Shown: positions 8,961 through 15,742 of the stretch, piece after piece
Layout of the letters: every line of letters starts with the position of its first letter
How positions within the stretch are numbered: the stretch's first letter is position 1
From: SZUA-545 sp050297855
GTDB taxonomy: Bacteria; Campylobacterota; Campylobacteria; Campylobacterales; SZUA-545
Assembly (NCBI GenBank): GCA_050297855.1
Contig: JBNKTC010000013.1
Coordinates: 1-64,000, forward strand
Reading direction: 5' to 3'
DNA: 64,000 bases
The notes under the pieces: model-generated
Seen by the model: the letters and a program-made list of their open reading frames with translations, nothing else
What the model was told of the DNA's origin: nothing
Databases searched by the model: none
Program-made: the position numbers and the translations under genes

Positions 8961-9491
8961 ATGCCACTGATTGAAATGATCGAACCGGAAAATGCAGCGG
9001 GGGAACTGGCCGCCATGTACGACAGGATCGCCGCTATGCGCGGCAGGGTGGGGGCACCCCACAAGATGTTCAGCACGAGTCCGGCGCTTTTGCGCCAGCA
9101 GATGGAGTTTATCGGCTACTACGTCGGGCACGCGACACTCTCCCAGGCACTCTTGGCTTCGATCCGCCTGCTGGTCTCCCAGGGGGAGGCGTGCCGCTAC
9201 TGCATCGATTTCAATACCTCCTTGCTGATCGAGCGGGCCGGGTGGAGCCTGGAGCAGGTGGAAGCTATGCGGGGCGACCTGGAAAGGGCCAATCTGCCCG
9301 AACGGGAGATCGCCATGCTGCGGCTGGCCGTGAAGGCGGTGCGTAATGCCCACGGCGTGAATGCCGATGACCTTGATGCGATCCGGGAGATGGGATGGAA
9401 TGACGGCGAAATACTCGATGCCGTCAACCACGGTACCCGGATGCTGGCGGCCGATGTGCTGCTCAATACCTTCAAAGTGGAAAAGGAATAA
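8961..9491 (+). CDS. carboxymuconolactone decarboxylase / AhpD-like protein
   Basis: 176 residues, all helical by composition. The signature GEACRYCIDFN (E75, C77, C80) matches the E-x-x-x-C-x-x-C core of the AhpD-like superfamily, whose members act in peroxidase reduction or as decarboxylases; the CxxC pair favours a redox role. The conserved His of the usual CxxCxxxH motif is not obvious at the expected spot (the sequence reads CIDFN), so catalysis may be altered. First gene of the rightward TetR-controlled unit; one base separates its stop from the start of the isochorismatase-like gene. Confidence 0.8.
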   Translation: MPLIEMIEPENAAGELAAMYDRIAAMRGRVGAPHKMFSTSPALLRQQMEFIGYYVGHATLSQALLASIRLLVSQGEACRYCIDFNTSLLIERAGWSLEQVEAMRGDLERANLPEREIAMLRLAVKAVRNAHGVNADDLDAIREMGWNDGEILDAVNHGTRMLAADVLLNTFKVEKE

Positions 9492-9492
9492 A

Positions 9493-10095
9493 ATGGAAAC
9501 CGTATTCAAATGGAGCTATGCCGGGGCCGGGAAGCCTGTCGGCAAACGTGCGCTCCTCGTTATCGACGTACAAAACGAATATTTTACCGGGAAGCTTCCC
9601 GTCTGCTATCCCGCCGATACGCTGCCTAATGTATTGGCGGCAATCGATGCGGCCAAAGAAGCGGGAATTCCCGTGGTCATCGTCCAGCATACGATGACAT
9701 CGCCCGGCGCAAGCGCCTTTGTCAAGGGGAGCGACGGCTGGGAACTGCACGACGCACTCAAAGGGATCGAAGCGGATCATTATGTGGAAAAGCACCTTCC
9801 CAGCTCCTTTGTTGGGACCGACCTGCAGGCGTGGCTGGACGGTAACGGGATCGACACCGTTGTCATCAGCGGTTACATGACGCAGTTTTGCTGCGATACG
9901 ACGGCCAAATACGCCATGCATCTGGGCTACAACGTGGAGTTCCTCTCCGACGCAACGGCGACGCTGGGCTTCGAGAACGAAGCGGGCCGGGTGAGTGCGG
10001 AAGAGCTGCACCGGGCGATCCTCGTGCAGCAGGCGGCCCGCTTCAGCCATGTGTTACCGACGGAAGCGTGGATCGCAAACATCAAAAAAGGGTAA
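9493..10095 (+). CDS. isochorismatase-family cysteine hydrolase
   Basis: 200 residues, starting at ATG 9493 with AAAGGA just upstream inside the previous gene. The fold signature is clear: catalytic Asp in LLVIDVQNEYF (~23), Lys in YVEKHLPSSF (~99) and nucleophilic Cys in the SGYMTQFCCDTTAKYA loop (~134). The family hydrolyses amides or vinyl ethers such as nicotinamide, N-carbamoyl compounds or isochorismate; the exact substrate cannot be read here. Sits between the AhpD-like gene and an AraC regulator in one operon. Confidence 0.85.
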   Translation: METVFKWSYAGAGKPVGKRALLVIDVQNEYFTGKLPVCYPADTLPNVLAAIDAAKEAGIPVVIVQHTMTSPGASAFVKGSDGWELHDALKGIEADHYVEKHLPSSFVGTDLQAWLDGNGIDTVVISGYMTQFCCDTTAKYAMHLGYNVEFLSDATATLGFENEAGRVSAEELHRAILVQQAARFSHVLPTEAWIANIKKG

Positions 10096-10097
10096 AC

Positions 10098-10910
10098 ATG
10101 TCTCCACCGACTCTTCCGCTTGATTCCCCTATGTTTCAGGTCATCACCTTCGATACGGGGAAGAACGGTGCCGGTTTGGATATCGGACATTACCGGGTTT
10201 TTTTAGTCGAAAAGGGTGAGGGTATCATATCCGACGGCTTCCGGGAGATCCCTATACATGAGGGAACGTTATATTTTTTTACCCCCGGTGAGGTGGTGCG
10301 CCTGGAGGGTAAGGGAGAAGGTACGGCCCTCGGTTTTTCGCCCACGTTCCTTCCACAGGAGCTCCACACGTTGAAGCAGCTTTTCTCTCCCTACTATAAG
10401 GAACCCTATCTGCGAGTCAACAATACGATGCGTCCGGAAGTCGATGTCCTGTTGCAGCTGATCGGGAGCGAGTTTAACCGCGAGGTCCGCGATCATGCGA
10501 TCCTCCGTACGCTGTTGCATGCACTGCTGCTCTATGCCCTTCGGATGCGTTCGGGCATCGTGCGCAAGCAGAACACCTGGCGGCAGGAGCGGATGGCCCG
10601 GATCGAAACGCTTATCGAAGCCCATTTTAAGCGCGAACACTACGCCCCCTTTTACGCCAGGCAGATGAACCTCTCGACCCAGTACCTCAACACCCTGCTT
10701 AAACGCCATCTCGGGAAGACCCTGACCAAGCTGTTGGCGGAGCGGATCATCCTGGAGGCAAAACGGGAACTGCTCCATACCCCACAAAGCGTCACCTCCA
10801 TAGCGGAAGAGCTGGGTTTCACCGATCCCTCCTATTTTGCGCGCTATTTTAAAAAGGAGACCGGCCTTTCTCCCATTGCTTTTAGGGAGAGTTTCAAAAA
10901 ATACCGGTGA
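10098..10910 (+). CDS. AraC family transcriptional regulator
   Basis: 270 residues, starting at ATG 10098, two bases after the isochorismatase-like stop. The N-terminal half is a cupin-type sensing domain (LDIGHYRVFLVEKGEG, then IHEGTLYFFTPGEVVRLEG). The C-terminal ~100 residues contain both AraC helix-turn-helix units: ARQMNLSTQYLNTLLKRHLG and SIAEELGFTDPSYFARYFKK, followed by GLSPIAFR. It probably activates genes in this neighbourhood, such as the downstream FMN reductase, but no operator was identified. Confidence 0.9.
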   Translation: MSPPTLPLDSPMFQVITFDTGKNGAGLDIGHYRVFLVEKGEGIISDGFREIPIHEGTLYFFTPGEVVRLEGKGEGTALGFSPTFLPQELHTLKQLFSPYYKEPYLRVNNTMRPEVDVLLQLIGSEFNREVRDHAILRTLLHALLLYALRMRSGIVRKQNTWRQERMARIETLIEAHFKREHYAPFYARQMNLSTQYLNTLLKRHLGKTLTKLLAERIILEAKRELLHTPQSVTSIAEELGFTDPSYFARYFKKETGLSPIAFRESFKKYR

Positions 10911-10981
10911 TTCCATATTTTTGTTCTTACATGCGGCGTGCCTACACGTTAATATTTTAGGATATCACACAAAGGAATCCT

Positions 10982-11524
10982 ATGAATGTCCTCGCAATTA
11001 CAGGCAGTCTCCGCCAAAAATCCTACAATACTGCGTTGCTTCGCAATACCATTACCCTTGCCCCCGAAGAGATTCAGATAGTCCCGGCACCATCCGTCGC
11101 TACCTTACCGTATTTTAACCCCGACGTCGATGACAGCGGGACACCTCCGGCCGTTGCCGTTTGGCGGGAGGCTCTGCAAAACGCGGACGGTGTCATGATC
11201 TTCTCCCCCGAATACGCCCACGATATCCCGGGGGCACTAAAAAACGCCCTGGACTGGGTTGTCGGAAGCGGCGAACTGGTCAACAAGCCCGTCACGATCG
11301 TCACGGCGACACCCACGCACCTGGGTGCGGAAAAAGCCCATGCATCCCTTGCCTATACGATCCGTCTTCTTTCGGCAAATTTTGTGGAGGAAGCCGCCCT
11401 GCGCATCGCGGCTGTGAACCAAAAGATCGATAATACAGGCCACGTTACGGACCCGTCAACCCGGACGCTTCTGCAGGAGAGTATCGCCCTCTTGGCCGAT
11501 GCGATCCGTTTGGGAAAGCAATAG
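10982..11524 (+). CDS. NADPH-dependent FMN reductase family protein
   Basis: 180 residues, flavodoxin-like. Phosphate-binding loop ITGSLRQKSYNTALLR at the N-terminus and SPEYAHDIPGALKNALDW in the middle are diagnostic for NADPH-dependent FMN/quinone/chromate reductases (YieF/ChrR-type). It reduces FMN or quinone-like electron acceptors in the cytoplasm, which fits an electrophile/redox-stress cluster. RBS AAAGGA precedes ATG; a 71-base gap separates it from the AraC regulator, so it may have its own promoter. Confidence 0.9.
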   Translation: MNVLAITGSLRQKSYNTALLRNTITLAPEEIQIVPAPSVATLPYFNPDVDDSGTPPAVAVWREALQNADGVMIFSPEYAHDIPGALKNALDWVVGSGELVNKPVTIVTATPTHLGAEKAHASLAYTIRLLSANFVEEAALRIAAVNQKIDNTGHVTDPSTRTLLQESIALLADAIRLGKQ

Positions 11525-11558
11525 CGTTGTGGCTGTTATCTTTCTAATGCGCTTTGGT

Positions 11559-11564
11559 TATAAT
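11559..11564 (+). promoter_or_regulatory. -10 box upstream of the SDR gene
   Basis: TATAAT preceded by TTTGGT, 27 bases before the SDR start. No convincing -35, as is common in Campylobacterota sigma-70 promoters. Confidence 0.4.
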
Positions 11565-11590
11565 TATCCCAAAAAAGAGTGGGAGAAGGA

Positions 11591-12292
11591 ATGGTAAAAA
11601 CGGTTCTGATCACAGGCGGCAACAAGGGAATCGGTCTGGAGGCTACGAAGCTGTTCCTGGATAAGGGATACCGGGTCGTTGTCGTGGCACGTGATTTTTC
11701 CGGTATGCCGCTGACGCCGGGGGAAAACCTGGTATTCAAGCCTTTCGACCTGACGCAGATTGACAAGATCCCGCAGCTCGTCGCCGAGGTCGGTCCTGTC
11801 GATATCCTGGTCAACAATGCCGGGGTGATGTACTCCGTACCTTTTACGGATTATCCAGAAGTCAAAGTCGAAAGTATGCTGGCTCTTAATATCAAGGCCC
11901 CTGTTGCGCTGATCACGGAAGTGGCCAAGGGCATGACGGAGCGGGGCGGCGGTCGGATCGTTAACAACGCTTCCATCGCCGGGCAGATCGGGCATCCCGA
12001 TGTCTGGTACGGGATCACCAAGGCGGGGCTGATTAATGCGACCAAAAGCTTTGCCAAGCTGCTGGGGCCCAAAGGTGTTGTCATCAACGCTGTCGCTGCG
12101 GGTCCGGTGGAGACAGCGATGCTGGCCGTGATTCCGGAAGATCGTAAGGCGGCGATCAAGAGTGCCGTGTATACCGGCCGCTTTGCCGAGGCGGAAGAGG
12201 TGGCCCGGGCGATGGTGTGGCTGGCGACAGACTCCCCGGAGTACATCAACGGCACCTGTATCGACCTGAACAACGGGGCTTTCCCGAGATAA
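11591..12292 (+). CDS. short-chain dehydrogenase/reductase
   Basis: 233 residues. The Rossmann motif VLITGGNKGIGLEATKLF, the NNAG motif (VDILVNNAGVMYS), the catalytic Ser in NNASIAGQIG and YxxxK in WYGITKAGL are all present, so this is a classical NAD(P)H-dependent SDR of the FabG-like subgroup. Start chosen at ATG 11591 (GGGAG five bases upstream) rather than a GTG 12 bases earlier that lacks a ribosome site. Substrate unknown; it lies between the FMN reductase and a PEBP-family protein. Confidence 0.88.
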   Translation: MVKTVLITGGNKGIGLEATKLFLDKGYRVVVVARDFSGMPLTPGENLVFKPFDLTQIDKIPQLVAEVGPVDILVNNAGVMYSVPFTDYPEVKVESMLALNIKAPVALITEVAKGMTERGGGRIVNNASIAGQIGHPDVWYGITKAGLINATKSFAKLLGPKGVVINAVAAGPVETAMLAVIPEDRKAAIKSAVYTGRFAEAEEVARAMVWLATDSPEYINGTCIDLNNGAFPR

Positions 12293-12317
12293 AGCTTTGG
12301 CTAACGTATCGGGGACT

Positions 12318-12335
12318 ACAATATTCTGATATTGT
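12318..12335. promoter_or_regulatory. perfect inverted repeat before the PEBP gene
   Basis: ACAATAT-TCTG-ATATTGT, seven-base arms with a four-base centre, ends one base before the AAAGGAG ribosome site of the next gene. It could be an operator or an mRNA hairpin influencing initiation. No regulator can be assigned. Confidence 0.5.
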
Positions 12336-12349
12336 CAAAGGAGTCAAAC

Positions 12350-12892
12350 ATGCGTATCGTAACTACATTTTTCGGTCTCGTTTTCGCGGCTGCGGTCTCC
12401 CTCTTTGCGGGAGAGTTTACCCTTCACAGCAGTGATATAGCCGGGCAGTTGACCCAAAAACAGGTCTACTCGGGATTTGGGTGCAGCGGAGAGAATATCT
12501 CTCCGGAACTTCACTGGAGCGATGCGCCCAAGGGGACCAAGAGTTTTGCCGTAACGGTTTATGATCCCGATGCACCGACCGGCAGCGGATGGTGGCACTG
12601 GGTTGTCTACAACATCCCCGCTTCGGCTTCGGGACTTCCTGCGGATTTTGGCAATACGGCCAAGATGCATAAGATTAAAGCCGACCAGGGGATGACCGAC
12701 TACGGTGCAGCGGGATTTGGCGGAGCATGTCCGCCAAAAGGGGACAAGCCCCATCGATATTTCTTTACTGTTCATGCCCTCGATGTAGCCAAATTGGAGG
12801 CCGGTTCCAAGGCTTCCCCTGCGTTGCTGGGCTTTATGATCAACGCCCACTCTATCGCCAAGGCGACGATCCTCTCCTATTACGGTAGATAA
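12350..12892 (+). CDS. periplasmic YbhB/YbcL-type PEBP family protein
   Basis: 180 residues with a cleavable signal peptide (ends VSLFAG near residue 18). Start at ATG 12350, seven bases after AAAGGAG. The phosphatidylethanolamine-binding protein (Raf-kinase-inhibitor-like) fold is shown by YDPDAPTGSGWWHWVVYNIP and the PPKGDKPHRYFFTVHAL segment, which form the anion/ligand pocket in the family. Bacterial homologues are exported or cytosolic proteins of unclear ligand. Likely soluble in the periplasm. Confidence 0.88.
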   Translation: MRIVTTFFGLVFAAAVSLFAGEFTLHSSDIAGQLTQKQVYSGFGCSGENISPELHWSDAPKGTKSFAVTVYDPDAPTGSGWWHWVVYNIPASASGLPADFGNTAKMHKIKADQGMTDYGAAGFGGACPPKGDKPHRYFFTVHALDVAKLEAGSKASPALLGFMINAHSIAKATILSYYGR

Positions 12893-12903
12893 GAGTATTT
12901 TGT

Positions 12904-13425
12904 TTGGGTGATACAGAAATCCGCGAGGCGGTGCATGGCGACGTGTCCGCCCTGGTATCGTTGATCAACCGTGCCTACCGTGGCGAGAGTTCGAGGAGGG
13001 GATGGACGACGGAAGCCGATCTTTTAGGCGGGCTTCGGATCGATGAAGCAGGGCTTGCAAAAATCTTGGATGATCCCGATTCAGTAGTACTGCTTGTTGA
13101 AAAGAAAGAGCGAATTATCGCCTCGGTGCATGCCCGTCATACCGGAAAACAGGTCCATCTGGGGCTTTTTGCGGTCGATCCTGTTTTACAGGGGGAAGGG
13201 ATAGGGACACAGCTGCTTCATTATGCCGAATCTGAGGCAAAGCGGCGCTGGGGTGTCCAGGCCGCCGTTATGGAGGTGATCAGCCGGCGGGATGAGCTTA
13301 TCGCCTATTACGAACGGCACGGGTACCGTCCGACGGGAGAGATCGTACCCTTTCCCGTCTCGAAGCTCTGGAGCCCTTTTGTGGAGAGTCTGGAGATGAG
13401 TGTACTGTGCAAGCTGCTAAGTTAA
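12904..13425 (+). CDS. GNAT family N-acetyltransferase
   Basis: 173 residues. The start is a TTG at 12904 (MGDTEIREAVHGDVSALVSL), fitting the normal first beta-strand of the fold; the ribosome site is weak (AAGAG). Acetyl-CoA-binding motif A is LGLFAVDPVLQGEGIGTQLLHYAE, with the Q/G-x-G-x-G pattern as QGEGIG. Such enzymes acetylate amines on proteins, antibiotics or metabolites; the substrate is not predictable. Its last four bases overlap the stop of the convergent epimerase gene. Confidence 0.85.
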   Translation: MGDTEIREAVHGDVSALVSLINRAYRGESSRRGWTTEADLLGGLRIDEAGLAKILDDPDSVVLLVEKKERIIASVHARHTGKQVHLGLFAVDPVLQGEGIGTQLLHYAESEAKRRWGVQAAVMEVISRRDELIAYYERHGYRPTGEIVPFPVSKLWSPFVESLEMSVLCKLLS

Positions 13426-14276
13426 AGCACGTCGCGCAGAGCCGATTCGATGTCGGGGAATTTAAAGGCAAATCCACGGTCGAGCAGGCGTTTGGGGATG
13501 ACGTTCTGTCCGACGGTCAGCACGTCCGCCCCTTCGCCGTAGATCAGTTTGAGGATAAACGGCGGCAGGGGGATAAGCGTGGGCCGGTGGAGGATTTTCC
13601 CCAGTGTTTTGGTGAGTATCTTATTGGTTGTCGGGTTGGGGGCCGTGAGATTGAAGGTTCCGGTCATATGGTGATCAGTGATCGCTTTTTTGTATGCGGT
13701 GATGAGATCATCCATATGGATCCACGAGAAGGGCTGGTGCCCGTCGCCGATGGTCCCTGCCACACCCATTCTGAACGCGGGGAGCATCTTGGAGAGCGCC
13801 CCGCCGTTTTTGCCGATGACGACGCCGAAACGGAAGATGACCACATCCACATCCAGGTCGATGGCCGCTTTGGCCTCCCGCTCCCAGTCGCGGCAGATGA
13901 GCCCCAGGAAATCGACCGCATATCCGTAGTCATCCTCGGTGTGGATCCCCTCTTCGTCGTAGATCCCCACCGCGGAGGTGGAGATCAGTTTGACCGGCGG
14001 CTTCTCCATGTGGGAGATCGCCCGGACGATGGCGTGTGTCGTGTCGATGCGGCTGCGGTAGAGTAGTTTTTTATACTCGCGTGTCCAGCGCTGGGCGATA
14101 TTGGCCCCGGCCATATTGATAATGATCTCGACCCCCTCCAGGTAGTCGGCCAGTTTGTCAAACTCAAGGGCCAGCTCTTTTCGCCCGATGGGAAGGATCT
14201 CATGCCCCTCTTCTTCCAGCGCTTTTCGAAGCGCCGTCCCGACAAATCCGCTTGCCCCGCTCATACCGATTTTCAT
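13422..14276 (-). CDS. TIGR01777 family NAD-dependent epimerase-like protein
   Basis: 284 residues. Start set at ATG 14276 (AAAGGG seven bases upstream), not the TTG two codons before. Rossmann motif MSGASGFVGTALRKAL, then NMAGANIAQRWT, LISTSAVGIY, the WEREAK segment and MLPAFRMGVAGTIGDGHQPFSWIHMDDL are typical of the YfcH/TIGR01777 subgroup of extended SDRs. These are nucleotide-sugar epimerase-like proteins of unproven function. The C-terminal DUF1731-like part is present, so the protein is full length. Confidence 0.9.
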   Translation of the reverse strand: MKIGMSGASGFVGTALRKALEEEGHEILPIGRKELALEFDKLADYLEGVEIIINMAGANIAQRWTREYKKLLYRSRIDTTHAIVRAISHMEKPPVKLISTSAVGIYDEEGIHTEDDYGYAVDFLGLICRDWEREAKAAIDLDVDVVIFRFGVVIGKNGGALSKMLPAFRMGVAGTIGDGHQPFSWIHMDDLITAYKKAITDHHMTGTFNLTAPNPTTNKILTKTLGKILHRPTLIPLPPFILKLIYGEGADVLTVGQNVIPKRLLDRGFAFKFPDIESALRDVL

Positions 14277-14377
14277 GATCAAACCCTTTTTTAAAGTTTG
14301 GATGTTAGACGCGAGAGTTTATGGAAACAGTATAACAAATTAATTAGAATTTCAAATAACAGAAGTGGGGGCCTTGT

Positions 14378-15706
14378 ATGAAATTTCCTTCAGTTGAAGA
14401 GATCGCGACGCGCGATGTGGTGACCATCGGTATCGATGCCAGTGTCAGCGAGGCGCTGCGCCTGATGATACGCCATCACCACCGTGACATCGTCGTCGTG
14501 GACGAAAGGCAGTACTACCTGGTCACGGCCAACGACCTGATCCGCTTCCAGGTCGAAGGGATCGCTTTTTCTTCGTCACTCGGCGACTGCCCCATGCACA
14601 AGGCCCCGACGATCCACCGCCTGAGCAATGTCCTGGATGCACTGGAGTACGTGAACCAGTCCTTTGACTATATCTGCGTCGTGGACGAGGAGGGGGAGCT
14701 CACCGGGATCCTCTCCAGTACGGACGTCATCGCCAGTGTCGATCCCGAGACGATGATCGAGAACTACCGGCTGGGGGAATTGCTGAAGATCAACAAAGGG
14801 GTCAAGCGCTCCGCCCCCGACGAACCCCTTAGAAACGTCTTCCAGTACCTTCTGGACAATACCCACGACTGCGTTATCATCTGCGGCGGGGACCGTACCC
14901 CTGCGGGGATCCTGACCACCAAGGATATGCTCGATGTACTGCATGACGGCGTGGACCTGGACGCCCCTCTCTCGTCCCATATGCGCTCCCCCGTCATCTC
15001 CATCAACGAGAACGCGACGGTCAAAGACGGCATCGAATTCGTGCAGCAGCATCACTTCCGCCGGGTCGTCGTCGTGGGGGATGCGGGGAACTTTATCGGG
15101 ATCATCAACCAAAAAGAGCTGATCTCCATGAGCTACAGCAAATGGGCACTGCTGATGAAAAACCACCAAAAAGAGCTCAAGGAGCTCAACGTCCTGCTGG
15201 AGAAGAAGGCGACCCAGTACCAGAAGATGGCCACGACCGACTCGCTGACGGGGCTTTATAACCGCTACAAACTGGATGAGCTCTTCCAGCTCGAACACTA
15301 TACGATGAGCAAAAAAGGCACGCCTTTGTGTGCGGCGGTTCTCGATATCGACCACTTCAAAAAGATCAACGACACCTACGGCCACGACGCGGGGGATTTG
15401 GTGCTTAAGCGTCTCTCAAACCTGCTTTTAAAGGAGCTGCGTTCCGCCGACACCGTGGCTCGCTGGGGCGGTGAGGAGTTTGTGATGCTGCTTAGCGGTG
15501 TGACGATCGATGTGGCCGTTAAGGTGCTGGACAAGATCCGCGAAGAGGTGAATCGCTGCAACTGCGATACTGTCGGGACGATCAGTGTCAGTATCGGGGT
15601 GACGGAGGTGGGGACGGAGGACAGTTTCGTCTCTGTATTCAGTCGGGCGGACAAGGCCCTTTATGAAGCGAAGCGGGGCGGCCGCAACCGGGTCGTGCCG
15701 CTTTAA
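14378..15706 (+). CDS. diguanylate cyclase with tandem CBS domains
   Basis: 442 residues, no membrane segment. Residues 1-260 contain four CBS motifs arranged as two Bateman modules (e.g. VVTIGIDASVSEALRLMIRH and SPVISINENATVKDGIEFVQ), which in other proteins bind adenine nucleotides. A short coiled coil (~250-285) connects to a GGDEF domain (~287-442). The catalytic RWGGEEF is intact, and RSAD five residues before it matches the RxxD inhibitory I-site, so the enzyme should make cyclic di-GMP with product inhibition, probably tuned by nucleotide binding to the CBS part. Confidence 0.92.
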   Translation: MKFPSVEEIATRDVVTIGIDASVSEALRLMIRHHHRDIVVVDERQYYLVTANDLIRFQVEGIAFSSSLGDCPMHKAPTIHRLSNVLDALEYVNQSFDYICVVDEEGELTGILSSTDVIASVDPETMIENYRLGELLKINKGVKRSAPDEPLRNVFQYLLDNTHDCVIICGGDRTPAGILTTKDMLDVLHDGVDLDAPLSSHMRSPVISINENATVKDGIEFVQQHHFRRVVVVGDAGNFIGIINQKELISMSYSKWALLMKNHQKELKELNVLLEKKATQYQKMATTDSLTGLYNRYKLDELFQLEHYTMSKKGTPLCAAVLDIDHFKKINDTYGHDAGDLVLKRLSNLLLKELRSADTVARWGGEEFVMLLSGVTIDVAVKVLDKIREEVNRCNCDTVGTISVSIGVTEVGTEDSFVSVFSRADKALYEAKRGGRNRVVPL

Positions 15707-15742
15707 TGACGAAGGGGTGACCCCATACCGGGGACGGCTGAG

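Noticed and set aside
13407..14066. Long plus-strand frame opposite the TIGR01777 gene
   Set aside because: The clearly recognisable SDR-type protein is on the other strand; the opposing frame has no motifs.
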